Assembly (NCBI GenBank): GCA_963815665.1
Contig: CAWFHN010000016.1
Location: forward strand, 186,001 to 250,000
Source: DASUPK01 sp963815665
GTDB lineage: Bacteria > Actinomycetota > Thermoleophilia > Solirubrobacterales > 70-9
Length of the DNA stretch: 64,000 nucleotides
Direction of reading: 5' to 3'
The notes beneath the pieces are model-generated. The model ran no database searches. It worked only from the letters and a program-made list of their open reading frames with translations, and had not been told where the DNA came from. Position numbers and translations under genes: made by a program. Below, one piece after another: positions 1 to 10,952 of this stretch (its first letter is position 1; the number at the start of each line of letters is the position of its first letter).

Positions 1-541
1 GGCGATTTCGCGCGCGCTCGAGGAGCTCAAGCCCGAGCCGGGGCTGTTCCCCGCGGATCCGGAGCTGCGTCTGGAGGTCGAGGACGCTGAGCGATGGGGA
101 GACGAGGTCCTTCAGGACGTGCCCCGCAGGATCGTCCGCTGGCTCTCGGTCCACCGTCCCGAGACCCGGGCGATGATCGCCCGGGAGGTCGGGATCCCGC
201 TTCCCAGGTTCGCCGCCTGGATCAACGCTCCCACCGCGCGCCGGATGGCCAACAAGGTGGACAGCGACGATGAGATCCAGAACGCGATCGCGCAGGTGCC
301 GGAGGTGCTCGACCATGTCGACGAGCTCCTCGCCAACGGAGTGATCGGGGGCGATCCGCCGAACGCCGCGGACTTTCAGATCGCCACATCCGTACGGGCG
401 CTGCTCACCCTGCAGGACCTGCGGCCCGTGTGGGAGGGGCGCCCGGCGGCCGCGTGGGCGATGCGGCTGGTACCGGAGTTCGGCAACGACTTCCCGGCCG
501 GCCTGCTTCCCCCGGAGCTCCTTGGCGCTCTTCGGGCATGA
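1..541 (+). CDS. Glutathione S-transferase-like protein, C-terminal part (partial at window start)
   Basis: The frame is open from the first bases of the window, so the N-terminal thioredoxin-fold half lies outside. The visible ~179 residues are helical and match the all-alpha C-terminal domain of GSTs. They include an NAADF element followed by a hydrophobic helix, which resembles the conserved capping box of the C-domain, and a late segment VWEGRPAAAW where GSTs place the substrate-site helix. The stop overlaps the next start (ATGA at 538-541), so the two genes are probably cotranscribed. Substrate cannot be told from this half. Family call is moderate; a stringent-starvation or glutaredoxin-like relative is possible. 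Confidence 0.6.
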   Translation, partial: AISRALEELKPEPGLFPADPELRLEVEDAERWGDEVLQDVPRRIVRWLSVHRPETRAMIAREVGIPLPRFAAWINAPTARRMANKVDSDDEIQNAIAQVPEVLDHVDELLANGVIGGDPPNAADFQIATSVRALLTLQDLRPVWEGRPAAAWAMRLVPEFGNDFPAGLLPPELLGALRA

Positions 542-1074
542 GCACGATCTGCCATCACACGATCTCGCTGGACGGCTACGTCGCCGGCCCGGATGACTCG
601 ATGGACTGGGCCTTCGACTACGGCGAGGCGACCGCGCTGGCCGAGGAGACAATGAAGCGGATAGGCGCGATCCTGGCCGGTCGCCGCTGGCACGACCTGG
701 CGCTGGAGCGATGGAACAGAGTGGACGGGATCTACGGTGGAGCGTTCGAGGGTCAGGTCTTCGTGCTCACCCACCGGCCGCCCGACGGCAGCGTCGACCC
801 GAGGATCAGCTTCGTCTCCGATGGGATCCAGGAGGCGGTGGCAACCGCGCAGGCAGCTGCCGGGGATCGAGACGTCGGCATCTTCGGCGGCAGTCTCACC
901 CAGCAGTGCCTGGAGGACGGGCTGCTGGACGAAATCGTTCTCCACATCGCTCCCGTCCTCCTCGGCGGCGGTGTCCGCCTGTTCGGCGAGGGGCAGGGGC
1001 GGCTCGAGCTCGATCGAGTCTCCCTTGGCGAGGCCAAGCGGCTGACCGATCTCCGCCTTCGCGTCGTCAAGTAG
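538..1074 (+). CDS. Dihydrofolate reductase / RibD C-terminal family protein
   Basis: 178 residues. The start is the ATG of an ATGA overlap with the preceding gene; an upstream in-frame start would bury the stop of that gene. N-terminal strand and loop STICHHTISLDGYVAGPDD are typical of the RibD_C/DHFR-like family (here the short stand-alone type often annotated as dihydrofolate reductase family protein). The nucleotide-binding region IFGGSLTQQCLEDGLLDE and the late LLGGGVRLFGEG match the conserved GG signatures. These proteins are NADPH-dependent reductases of unknown substrate when not fused to a deaminase; true folate reduction is not implied. Convergent with the alcohol dehydrogenase at 1081. 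Confidence 0.8.
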   Translation: MSTICHHTISLDGYVAGPDDSMDWAFDYGEATALAEETMKRIGAILAGRRWHDLALERWNRVDGIYGGAFEGQVFVLTHRPPDGSVDPRISFVSDGIQEAVATAQAAAGDRDVGIFGGSLTQQCLEDGLLDEIVLHIAPVLLGGGVRLFGEGQGRLELDRVSLGEAKRLTDLRLRVVK

Positions 1075-1080
1075 CCGCGC

Positions 1081-2115
1081 CTACGGCGTCAGGACGATCT
1101 TGAGCGCCTCGCGGTTGTCGTAGACGCGGTAGGCCTCGGGCGCCTCGTCGAGCTTCATGTGGTGCGTGACCAGCGGCGCCGGGTCGAGCTTCCCCGCCGA
1201 GATCAGCTCGAGCACCCGGTCGAGGTGCTTGATGACGTTGGCGTGGCCGCTGGTCAGCGTGATCGCCTTGATCCAGAGCACGCCCATGTGGACCTCGGCG
1301 CGCTCCGCGTAGACGCCGGTGGCCGAGACCGTTCCGGCCTTGCGCGCCAGCCGCAGCGCCAGATCCAGGGCCTCCGGATGGCCGACAGCGTCCACGGCCA
1401 GCTCCACCCCGCGTCCCTCGGTCAGCTTCTTGACCTCGTCGCGCGGGCTCTGCTCGGTCAGGTGCACTGGTGTCGCGCCGAACGACTCGGCCATCTTCAG
1501 CCTGTCCTCAACGGTGTCGATCGCGACCACCTCCGAGGCGCCCGCCGCCTTCGCCGCCTGAACGGCGCAGAGGCCGACGGGCCCCATTCCGAGGATCGCC
1601 GCGGTCTCTCCATCGGCCAGCGGCCGCGAGTCGATCGCGTGGAACCCCGTGCCCATGACGTCGCCGGCGAACAGGGCCACCTCGTCGGAGAGGCCCTCCG
1701 GGACCTGCCGCAGCGCGAGGTTGGCGTGCGGCACCAGCACCTGCTCGGCCTGAGCGCCCTGCAGGGAGCCGAGCGTCGCGCCATGCCCGTACACACGGGA
1801 CTCGTCGCACTTGTGGAACTCCTCCCGCTGGCAGAAGAAGCACTTGCCGCAGGCGGTCGCGTAGGTGCCGAGCACCCGGTCGCCGATCGCGACACGGGTC
1901 ACCTCGTCGCCCGCGGCGATCACCTCGCCGACGAACTCGTGCCCGATCACGAATCCGGGCTCGATCTGCACGCGCCCGTGGTAGATGTGGAGGTCCGAGC
2001 CGCAGATGCCGCTCGCCTCGACGCGGACGATCGCGTCGTCCGCCGCGAGCAGCTCGGGCTCGGGGACGTCGTCCAGACGGACCTCGCCCGGGGCCTGGAA
2101 GGTGACCGCACGCAT
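1081..2115 (-). CDS. Zinc-dependent alcohol dehydrogenase (MDR family)
   Basis: 344 residues, normal length for a cytosolic medium-chain dehydrogenase. ASGICGSDLHIYHGR carries the catalytic-zinc Cys, GHEFVGEV the catalytic His-Glu, and CGKCFFCQREEFHKC the four structural-zinc cysteines. The NAD(P) fold is marked by AAILGMGPVGLCAVQAA, and VAIDTVEDR ends the second strand with Asp, which favours NAD. It oxidises an alcohol or polyol; the substrate is not readable. A lone gene with divergent SDR at 2234; the 118-base gap between them must hold both promoters. Confidence 0.9.
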   Translation of the reverse strand: MRAVTFQAPGEVRLDDVPEPELLAADDAIVRVEASGICGSDLHIYHGRVQIEPGFVIGHEFVGEVIAAGDEVTRVAIGDRVLGTYATACGKCFFCQREEFHKCDESRVYGHGATLGSLQGAQAEQVLVPHANLALRQVPEGLSDEVALFAGDVMGTGFHAIDSRPLADGETAAILGMGPVGLCAVQAAKAAGASEVVAIDTVEDRLKMAESFGATPVHLTEQSPRDEVKKLTEGRGVELAVDAVGHPEALDLALRLARKAGTVSATGVYAERAEVHMGVLWIKAITLTSGHANVIKHLDRVLELISAGKLDPAPLVTHHMKLDEAPEAYRVYDNREALKIVLTP

Positions 2116-2233
2116 TGCTAGAGCCTATGAGAGGATCGCCCCAGCATGAATCGGGTGCTCCTACCTCATTGAACGGGTCGCGCCTCGCGGCGCGCCCTCG
2201 CGTGAACGGGGCACCCTCTGGATAGGAGACGAA

Positions 2234-3088
2234 ATGGGGATCGAGAAGTCGCGGCCGGTGCTGATCACGGGCTGCTCCACCGGCATCGGGCGGGCGACGG
2301 CCGAGCGGCTCGCGGACGACGGCTGGAACGTGCACGCAACCGCCAGGAGCCTTGATGCGATCCAGGACCTGTCAAGAAAGGGTTGCGTGCTCCAGGAGCT
2401 CGACGTGACCGACGAGCGATCGATGGAGAAGGCCGTCGAGGAGGCCGAGAAGGACGGCCCGATCGGCGCCCTCGTCAACAACGCCGGCTACAGCCAGAGC
2501 GGCGCGATCGAGACGATCCCGATGGAGAGCGTGCGGAGGCAGTTCGAGACCAACGTCTTCGGCCTGATGCGGATGTGCCAGCTCGTGCTGCCGGGCATGC
2601 GAGGCGCCGGCTCGGGACGGATCGTGAACCTGAGCTCGATGGGCGGCAAGCTGACATTCCCGGGCGGCGGCGTCTACCACGCCACCAAGCACGCCGTGGA
2701 GGCTCTATCCGATGCCCTGCGCTACGAGGTCAACGCCTTCGGGATCGAGGTGGTCGTCATCGAACCCGGGCTGATCATCACGGAGTTCGGGGAGACCGCG
2801 AACGCCAGCATCGGCGCGGTCACCGAGCACGGGCCGTATGCAAAGTTCAACGAGGACGTCGGCAGGGTGACCGCAAACGCCTACACAGGTCCAATGGCCA
2901 GGTTGGGCGCGGGCCCCGAGGCTGTGGCGGGGAAGATCTCCAAGGCGCTCACCGCCGGACGGCCCAGCACCCGCTACAAGGTGACGTCCTCCGCCAGGGT
3001 GATCATGGGCATGCGCCGCGCGATGACCGACCGCATGTGGGACCGCTTCGTGCGCTCGCAGTACCCACCCCCCAAACCGGAGGCTTGA
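2234..3088 (+). CDS. SDR family oxidoreductase (classical, 17beta-HSD-like)
   Basis: 284 residues, cytosolic. TGCSTGIGRA is the NAD(P)-binding Gly motif and an Arg after the second strand (ATARSLD) favours NADPH. NNAGYSQSG is the stabilising NAG motif, NLSSMGGK supplies the catalytic Ser and YHATKHAVEAL the catalytic Tyr-x3-Lys. The long C-terminal region after GLIITEFG is typical of the hydroxysteroid-dehydrogenase-like SDRs, but the real substrate is unknown. A GAGACGAA stretch precedes the ATG. No obvious operon partner. Confidence 0.88.
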   Translation: MGIEKSRPVLITGCSTGIGRATAERLADDGWNVHATARSLDAIQDLSRKGCVLQELDVTDERSMEKAVEEAEKDGPIGALVNNAGYSQSGAIETIPMESVRRQFETNVFGLMRMCQLVLPGMRGAGSGRIVNLSSMGGKLTFPGGGVYHATKHAVEALSDALRYEVNAFGIEVVVIEPGLIITEFGETANASIGAVTEHGPYAKFNEDVGRVTANAYTGPMARLGAGPEAVAGKISKALTAGRPSTRYKVTSSARVIMGMRRAMTDRMWDRFVRSQYPPPKPEA

Positions 3089-3132
3089 CGGGGCGGGTTT
3101 GAGAATCGCCTGATCCGCAAATCATTCGGGGC

Positions 3133-3945
3133 ATGGGAACCGATCCCACGCTGGAGGGACCCGTGATCCGGCATCGAGGACGGGCGATGCTCGAGTTGCG
3201 CCGGCGGGAGCTGCGCCGCGAGCGGCAGGAGTTCGGCGGACGGATCCAGTGGGAGGCGGTCTTCTTCGGGTTGCTCGCCGCGATCGGGCTCGCGGCATCG
3301 CTGGTCGCCATGGTCCTCGGCGCTCTGGTCGCGGCCGGCGTCACCAGCTTCGGCGACACCGCCGCCAGTCTCGTCGATCACATGCTGACCGCCGGGGGCG
3401 CGATCGGGATCGCGATCCTCGCTCTCAGCTACCTCACCGGTGGATACGTCGCCGCCAGGATGGCCCGTTTCGACGGCTGGCGGCAGGGCCTCGGCATCTG
3501 GCTGTTGACCCTCTTCATGGTGCTGGCGGTTGCCATCACGGCCTGGATCTCCGGCGGGCAGCTCGATCCCACCAAGTCCATCTCCCTCCCGAGCAACCCG
3601 GTCGACGAGGGGCCCCTGAGCCATGGCGCCGGAGCGATCGCGGCCGTTCTCGCGCTCGTGCCGCTCGTCTCGGCGCTGATCGGCGGTGTCATCGGCGAGC
3701 GCTTCCATCGCGCCGTTGACAGGGCGGCACTCGATCAAACCGAGGCCGAGGCCGAGCCGGAGGCGCCGACCGAAGTCGAGGCCGAGACCGAGGTGGACCG
3801 GGAAGTCGAAGCCGAGACCGAGGCCGAGGCGGAGACCGAGGCGGCCGATCAGCCGTACGGGCCGCGCCGCGAGAGGACCGATGCGCCCGCCTCGGCCGCG
3901 AGCTCCAGCGCCGAGTCCACTTCCTCGCCCGCCGCGAGCCCGTAG
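3133..3945 (+). CDS. Four-helix integral membrane protein with Glu-rich cytosolic tail
   Basis: 270 residues, function not recognised. A basic, Arg/Glu-rich N-terminus (residues 1-38) is followed by four predicted membrane segments at about 40-65, 78-103, 116-138 and 155-178. From about residue 200 the protein is an acidic repeat of Glu-Ala/Glu-Thr/Glu-Val pairs (about 45 residues) that looks disordered. It resembles actinobacterial YrzE-type small membrane proteins of unknown role. Its last 97 bases overlap the 3' end of the convergent PfkB gene, so either the tail is a late extension or the two transcripts pair. Confidence 0.65.
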   Translation: MGTDPTLEGPVIRHRGRAMLELRRRELRRERQEFGGRIQWEAVFFGLLAAIGLAASLVAMVLGALVAAGVTSFGDTAASLVDHMLTAGGAIGIAILALSYLTGGYVAARMARFDGWRQGLGIWLLTLFMVLAVAITAWISGGQLDPTKSISLPSNPVDEGPLSHGAGAIAAVLALVPLVSALIGGVIGERFHRAVDRAALDQTEAEAEPEAPTEVEAETEVDREVEAETEAEAETEAADQPYGPRRERTDAPASAASSSAESTSSPAASP

Positions 3946-4655
3946 GTCAGCGCCGCCGCGAAGGAGTCCCCGCACCCGTAGCTGTCCGCGATCGGGCCCG
4001 GCGGTGACGCCGCGGCCCAGGTGCCAGTCCGGCCTTCCACCGTCTCGTAGCGGCCGCCCTCGTGGCCGCGTGTGGCCACCAGCAGCGCGGGGCGCGGCTC
4101 CAGGTCTCGGGCAAAGCCGGACTCGAGCTCGTCCTCGTCGGAGTAGACCAGGGCGTCCAGCCCGATCCCCGCCTCCGTCAGGACCGTCCCGGCGCGCGGC
4201 GTGGCCACAAGCACACGTGCCGCCCGTGCGGCTCGCAGGGCCGCGTCATCGCCGGCCGTCACGTACACGCCGTCCGCGGCGCCCAGGGCGTCCCAGCCGA
4301 GCGGGTCGTCCCCGCGGGGCTCCAGCCGCTCGCCGACCGTCGTGATGGTCCTCTCGCCCTGCGCGTCGAGGAAGGTGAACCCGCTGCGCGTGGGGCCTTT
4401 TCGGCTCGCGGCGTCGACCTCGACGCCCAGCTCTCCGAGCCGCCGGCGGGTGCGCTCCGCGAGCTCGTCGTCGCCGAGTGCCGTCAACAGCGTCGCGCCG
4501 CCCGCCATGCGGGCGAGCTGCACCGCCGCCACAGCCCCTCCCCCGGCCGGCTCCTCGAAGCTGTCCGAGGCGTGGACGATCTCCCCGGCCACGGGGACAT
4601 GGTCCCCACGTGCGAACTCCACCCACTCGACGTGCCCGACGACCGCGACTCGCAC
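3849..4655 (-). CDS. PfkB family carbohydrate kinase
   Basis: 268 residues from a GTG at 4655 that lies 8 nt after the katG stop and begins the expected RVAVVGHVEW strand; the open frame upstream is inside katG and is not coding. PfkB features: EPAGGGAVAAVQLARMAGG (sugar-binding GG motif), GERTITTVGERL, and the C-terminal DSYGCGDSFAAALTYGL in which Asp-x3-Gly-x-Gly-Asp gives the anion hole and catalytic base. The usual GAGD is GCGD here. Phosphorylates a sugar or nucleoside with ATP in the cytosol; substrate unknown. Its position directly behind katG suggests cotranscription. Confidence 0.8.
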   Translation of the reverse strand: MRVAVVGHVEWVEFARGDHVPVAGEIVHASDSFEEPAGGGAVAAVQLARMAGGATLLTALGDDELAERTRRRLGELGVEVDAASRKGPTRSGFTFLDAQGERTITTVGERLEPRGDDPLGWDALGAADGVYVTAGDDAALRAARAARVLVATPRAGTVLTEAGIGLDALVYSDEDELESGFARDLEPRPALLVATRGHEGGRYETVEGRTGTWAAASPPGPIADSYGCGDSFAAALTYGLAAGEEVDSALELAAEAGASVLSRRGPYG

Positions 4656-4663
4656 CGCCGGAG

Positions 4664-6916
<2,253 letters not shown>

Positions 6917-6955
6917 GGGAACCCTTTCCTTCATGAGTTTTCAATTGCTTTGGCT

Positions 6956-7387
6956 TCATGCGGCGGAGCAGCTCGGGCAGAGGCCCCGGTAGACGACCTC
7001 GGCCTCGTCGATCACGTAGCCGTGATCCTCGGCGGCCGTCAGGCACGGCGCCTCACCGACCGCGCAGTCGACGTCCTCGATGGCGCCGCAGGAACGGCAG
7101 ACGACGTGGTGGTGGTTGTCCCCCACCCGCGACTCGTAGCGCGCCACCGATCCCGGTGGCTGGATACGCCGCGTCAGGCCCGCGGTCGTCAGTGCCTCGA
7201 GGGCGTCGTAGACCGTCTGCTGGGAGACCTCGCCGCAGTCATCTCGGACGATGCCGATGATCGACTTCGTCACGGCGTGCGGATGCTCGTGCACCGCGGC
7301 CATCACCGACAGCCGGGGACGCGTGACCTTCAGATCCGCCCCACGCAACTGGAGCTCGAACTCTGAGGTCGCCGACACTGGCGGCAC
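6956..7387 (-). CDS. Fur-family peroxide/iron regulator (FurA/PerR-like) upstream of katG
   Basis: About 143 residues. N-terminal winged helix: LKVTRPRLSVMAAVHEHPHA then VSQQTVYDALEALTTAGLTRR. Metal site: YESRVGDNHHHVVCRSCG, and a Cys4 structural zinc site (CRSC and CPSC). Start: the frame is open to 7540, but a palindrome and a GATAAG -10-like element at 7394-7400 sit upstream of GTGs at 7387 and 7378; a transcript beginning at 7387 would be leaderless, as is described for mycobacterial furA. Expected to repress itself, katG and probably the PfkB gene, with release by peroxide or metal loss. Confidence 0.88.
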   Translation of the reverse strand: MPPVSATSEFELQLRGADLKVTRPRLSVMAAVHEHPHAVTKSIIGIVRDDCGEVSQQTVYDALEALTTAGLTRRIQPPGSVARYESRVGDNHHHVVCRSCGAIEDVDCAVGEAPCLTAAEDHGYVIDEAEVVYRGLCPSCSAA

Positions 7388-7399
7388 GCTACCACTTAT

Positions 7400-7414
7400 C
7401 TGGAATGAATCCAG
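7400..7414. promoter_or_regulatory. Putative Fur-type operator in front of fur-katG
   Basis: CTGGAATGAATCCAG: perfect 5-bp arms (CTGGA/TCCAG) around five bases. It abuts the GATAAG -10-like hexamer read on the minus strand, so a bound dimer would block polymerase. Seen in sequence; assignment to this Fur protein is inference from position. Confidence 0.5.
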
Positions 7415-7497
7415 ACTGGCCGGGGACATCGAGATCTCACGCCGCGCCAGCGCGGGCCGTTGTAGAGGGCACGCAAGCGACTGAGAGGAGCCAGCGC

Positions 7498-8196
7498 GTG
7501 ACTTCACCCACCTCCACCTGGACGATCTATGAGAGCCCACTTGGGCCGCTGACGCTCGCGGCAGGCCCGCGGGGGCTCACCGACCTTCGCTTTCCGGGGA
7601 AGCAGCGGCTCCCCGACGAGGCGGCGAAGGGCCCGATGCTTGAGGTGACCGAGCAGTTGGACGACTACTTCGCCGGGGAGCGCCAGGAATTCGACCTGCC
7701 CCTCGACCCGCAGGGCACCCCGTTGCAGCTGGCGGTCTGGCGGGAGCTGCTTGCGATCCCCTATGGGAGCACGCTCAGCTACGGGGAGCTCGCGGCTCGC
7801 ATCGACCCTTCGCTCTTTCACACCCAGGTCGAGCCTTGGCAGCGAGCCCGCGCGATCGGCGGGGCCAACGGCCGCAACCCCGTCGCGGTCATCGTCCCCT
7901 GCCATCGAGTGATCGGCGCCGACGGCTCGCTCACCGGCTACGGGGGAGGTCTGCAGCGAAAGCAGGCGCTGCTCGACCTGGAGCGGCGGACCGTGGAGGG
8001 GTCCGGGCTCCCCGCCGTCCGCGCCGACGGCGTGCGTGCTCATGAGAGACAGGCCCCCCAGGTGGCGGTCACGGATTCGCCCGGCTCCAACCGGATGAGG
8101 TGGTCTCCGCTGGCGAACGCGTTCGGCGGGCAGGTCATCGGCTCGGCTCCGAGGCCCCGGCGCGCGCGGTCGAGGGCGAGGGTGTCGCCTGTATAG
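7498..8196 (+). CDS. ogt: Methylated-DNA--protein-cysteine methyltransferase (Ogt) with C-terminal extension
   Basis: 232 residues. Start GTG at 7498 has GAGAGGAG six to seven bases upstream. The family signature VIVPCHRVIG carries the acceptor Cys; TPLQLAVWRELLAIPYGSTL is the DNA-binding helix-turn-helix and GANGRNPVAV the Asn hinge. The enzyme moves O6-methyl from guanine to itself in a suicide reaction. Two oddities: an insertion of about ten residues (DPSLFHTQVEPWQ) before the ARAIGGANGR helix, and roughly 60 extra residues after the normal end near LLDLERRT. The extension overlaps the convergent epimerase gene by 157 bases and has no family similarity I can see. Confidence 0.88.
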   Translation: MTSPTSTWTIYESPLGPLTLAAGPRGLTDLRFPGKQRLPDEAAKGPMLEVTEQLDDYFAGERQEFDLPLDPQGTPLQLAVWRELLAIPYGSTLSYGELAARIDPSLFHTQVEPWQRARAIGGANGRNPVAVIVPCHRVIGADGSLTGYGGGLQRKQALLDLERRTVEGSGLPAVRADGVRAHERQAPQVAVTDSPGSNRMRWSPLANAFGGQVIGSAPRPRRARSRARVSPV

Positions 8197-8978
8197 ATCT
8201 CGACGAATTCGTAGGAGTCATCGACCCAGAGCTCCGCGCATTCCCCGTCGGGGCCACAGAGCCGGGTCCACGCCCGGCCGTCGGCGTCGCGGACGAGATC
8301 GGTGAACGCGTGGTCGATCCGAGCCTCGCCCAGGCCTCGCGGCTCCAGGAAGTCGAAGTCCGTGCCTTCGACGGGTTCGCTGCCGGTCGGCAGTTGGCGC
8401 TCCGAGTCGGTGACGATCCGCGTGGTGCCGCTCAGCTGCAGCGTGCAGGCGTCGATCTGGCCGGTTCCGGGCGAGAGGTAGGGATGCTGGCCGTGTCCAT
8501 AGGGACAGGCACGGTCGCCGAGGTTCTCGGCAGTCGTGGCGACCGTGAGGCCTCCGGGCCCGAGCTCGTACGACGCCCGGATCCCGAGCGTGAACGGGTA
8601 GCCCCCGCGCGGGTGGATATGCGTGGCCATCACGACGCGATCGGCATCGCGCTCGGTTGCCTCCCACGGCTGCCAGCGCAGGAACCCGTGGATGGCGTTT
8701 CGCTTCTCCGGCTCGGTCAGCGGCACCTGGTAGGCGGTGCCGTCGAAGGAGTACCGGCCGTCCTCCAGCCGGTTGGGCCATGGGACGAGCGGCGCTCCGT
8801 GGGCCCCGTCGCACATCCGGTCGGCCGCATAGGGCTCGAGAACGGGGCGCCCGTCCGCCTCGTACTCCCTGAGGCCGCCGCCGACCTCGACGATCGTGGC
8901 GCGCTGCCCTCCGGCGCTGATCTCGAACTGCTCGCCCGACGGCAGGATGCTCGCTGCGGAACTCATCTCACGCATCAT
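8040..8978 (-). CDS. Aldose 1-epimerase family protein
   Basis: 312 residues, galactose mutarotase-like beta-sandwich. Supporting segments: GAHGAPLVPWPNRLEDGRYS near residue 55 (conserved NR), NAIHGFLRW (catalytic His region), YGHGQHPYLSP (second His), and a late acidic residue in VEIYTGDT. It interconverts alpha and beta anomers of aldohexoses; sugar specificity unknown. Two ATGs (8978, 8966) are possible starts. The 3' end overlaps the Ogt extension. Confidence 0.85.
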   Translation of the reverse strand: MMREMSSAASILPSGEQFEISAGGQRATIVEVGGGLREYEADGRPVLEPYAADRMCDGAHGAPLVPWPNRLEDGRYSFDGTAYQVPLTEPEKRNAIHGFLRWQPWEATERDADRVVMATHIHPRGGYPFTLGIRASYELGPGGLTVATTAENLGDRACPYGHGQHPYLSPGTGQIDACTLQLSGTTRIVTDSERQLPTGSEPVEGTDFDFLEPRGLGEARIDHAFTDLVRDADGRAWTRLCGPDGECAELWVDDSYEFVEIYTGDTLALDRARRGLGAEPMTCPPNAFASGDHLIRLEPGESVTATWGACLS

Positions 8979-9030
8979 CGCGATCCCGGGTGATCCGCTG
9001 CGGCATCAGGCCCACGAACGCGCGGGATTC

Positions 9031-10257
9031 TCAGACGGTCCGCAAGGCCTCGGTCGGTGAGACGTTCGCGGCGCGCATAGCGGGCAAGAGCCCGGCGATG
9101 CCCCCGATCGCGATCGCGGCGGCGATCCCGCCCGCCCATGCCTCGGCGGGAATGACCGTCGACCAGCCTCTGCCCGAGGCATAGATCAGCGTTGCCAGCG
9201 CGCCCATCAGCACCCCGGCGGCTCCGCCGAGCAGCGCGAGGGTGATCGCCTCGACGAGGAACTGGGTGCGGATCTGGGTTCTGGTCGCCCCGAGAGCCCT
9301 GCGAAGCCCGATCTCGGAGCGACGCTCCAGCACCGAGATGACCATGATGTTCGCGACACCGACCGCCCCCACGAGCAACGCCACCGCCCCCAGGCCGAGG
9401 AAGAGGCCGTTGAGAGCGCTCTTGGCCGCCGCCCGCGCGGTGAGCGCATCCGAGGGCTGGCTGACGTCAGCCTCGCTGGGCGATTCCGGGTTCGCGGTTT
9501 GGGCCAGGAGCGATTGGACGGTGTCGACCTGGTCGGTGTCCGCCCGGACGTAGATCGTGCTCGGCGGGCCGGCCGTCGACGTCCCTCTATAGACGCCGGT
9601 GTAGGTGAGATAGCGGCGGGCGGCGGGGTATCCGACGAGCACGCTGGTGTCGATCTCGTCGGCCAGCGTCGCGGGCTCGAGAATTCCGGCGAGGTAGAAC
9701 CATTGCTCGCCCAGCCAGATCCGCTCGCCCGGGTGGATGCGGTCGATCCCCAGCCGCTCGGCGGCAACGGCGCCGAGAACGGCGACCGGTACCCGCGCAG
9801 TCGCGGCATTGAGATAGCGGCCCTGAGCGACCTGGGAGCCGATTGCCGGCAGCAGGTTGAGGCTGGCGGCCTGGACCTGAAGCCCGTTGGTCTCGGCGCT
9901 GGGGACCAGCGGGCTGCGGTAGACCTTGGCGTCCTGGACGAGGCCTGTGTCGGCCTCCCGCTCGACTCCGGGCATGCGCTCGATCATCGACGGCGCCGTG
10001 ACGGGGAGCTCGGCCTCGGCGCCCGTGAACGTCTGTCCCTTGCTCACCGTGAGCAGGTTCGTCCCGAGCCGATCGATCTCCCTGAGCAACCCAGCCTGAG
10101 AGGAGGAGGAGAGGCCGAGCACGGCGACGATCGCGGCGACCCCGATCGCGATCCCGAGCGCTGAGAGGCCGGCGCGGAGCCGCCGCGTGCGAAGCCCGAC
10201 GCTCGCAACTCGGGCCAGGTCGGCAAGCCCGAGCCGTGAAGGGACGAGCGCGCTCAT
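9031..10257 (-). CDS. MacB-like ABC transporter permease (FtsX domain)
   Basis: 408 residues. One N-terminal membrane helix (about 28-52), a large extracytoplasmic MacB periplasmic-core-like domain (about 60-270), then three C-terminal helices (about 285-310, 335-365, 375-400) of the FtsX family, with ERRSEIGLRRALGATR just after the first of them, the usual coupling helix. Works as a dimer with the ATPase encoded immediately upstream (4-nt overlap ATGA at 10254-10257). Such machines couple ATP use to efflux or sensing of envelope-active compounds rather than import. Confidence 0.88.
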   Translation of the reverse strand: MSALVPSRLGLADLARVASVGLRTRRLRAGLSALGIAIGVAAIVAVLGLSSSSQAGLLREIDRLGTNLLTVSKGQTFTGAEAELPVTAPSMIERMPGVEREADTGLVQDAKVYRSPLVPSAETNGLQVQAASLNLLPAIGSQVAQGRYLNAATARVPVAVLGAVAAERLGIDRIHPGERIWLGEQWFYLAGILEPATLADEIDTSVLVGYPAARRYLTYTGVYRGTSTAGPPSTIYVRADTDQVDTVQSLLAQTANPESPSEADVSQPSDALTARAAAKSALNGLFLGLGAVALLVGAVGVANIMVISVLERRSEIGLRRALGATRTQIRTQFLVEAITLALLGGAAGVLMGALATLIYASGRGWSTVIPAEAWAGGIAAAIAIGGIAGLLPAMRAANVSPTEALRTV

Positions 10258-10952
10258 GCCGCGAGCTTCGCCGTGGCGCTGTCGGCAACGATCCGGCCGT
10301 CGAGCACCTCGACCTGGCGGGGCAGATGGGCGGCCAGGTCGCGATCGTGGGTGATGACCACGATCGTTGCCCCCTCCCCATTGAGGCTCTCGAGCAACTC
10401 GAGGATCGCCGCCCCGGAGACGCTGTCGAGGTTCCCCGTCGGCTCGTCGGCGAGCACGATCGCCGGCTCACCTACGAGAGCCCGAGCGATCGCCACTCGC
10501 TGGCGCTCGCCCCCCGAGAGCTTGCTCGGACGAAAGGTCTCACGATCCGCGAGGCCGACCGCGGCGAGAGCGGCCGAGGCGAGTGCTCGACGCTCCTCGA
10601 CCGGCACCCCGGCGTACAGCAACCCATCGGCGACGTTGTCCTGCGCGCTCTGGTGCTCGGCCAAGAAGAACTGCTGGAAGACGAAGCCGATACTGCGTGC
10701 GCGGAGAGCCGCCAGCTGGGGATCGTCGAGAGCCGCGATGTCGGCTCCGTCGACTCGCACCCGCCCCGAGGTGGGGCGGTCCAGGGTGCCCATGATCTGC
10801 ATCAGGGTCGTCTTGCCGGATCCCGAGGGACCGACGATGGCGACGAGCTCGCCACGCCCAATCGCGAGGTCGACCCCGCGGAGCGCCGCGACGGGCGGCT
10901 GCTCGCCGTAGGTCTTCGTCACTCGGTGGAGCTCGAGAACGGGCTGGGTCAT
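10254..10952 (-). CDS. ABC transporter ATP-binding protein (MacB/LolD type)
   Basis: 232 residues. Walker A GPSGSGKTTL, Q-loop FVFQQFFL, signature LSGGERQRVAIARAL, Walker B IVLADEPTGNLD, and H-loop VVITHDRD are all intact. The GNLD after Walker B is characteristic of the LolD/MacB subgroup. Start ATG overlaps the upstream adaptor stop (10949-10952) and the stop overlaps the permease start, so adaptor, ATPase and permease are translationally coupled. Confidence 0.92.
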   Translation of the reverse strand: MTQPVLELHRVTKTYGEQPPVAALRGVDLAIGRGELVAIVGPSGSGKTTLMQIMGTLDRPTSGRVRVDGADIAALDDPQLAALRARSIGFVFQQFFLAEHQSAQDNVADGLLYAGVPVEERRALASAALAAVGLADRETFRPSKLSGGERQRVAIARALVGEPAIVLADEPTGNLDSVSGAAILELLESLNGEGATIVVITHDRDLAAHLPRQVEVLDGRIVADSATAKLAA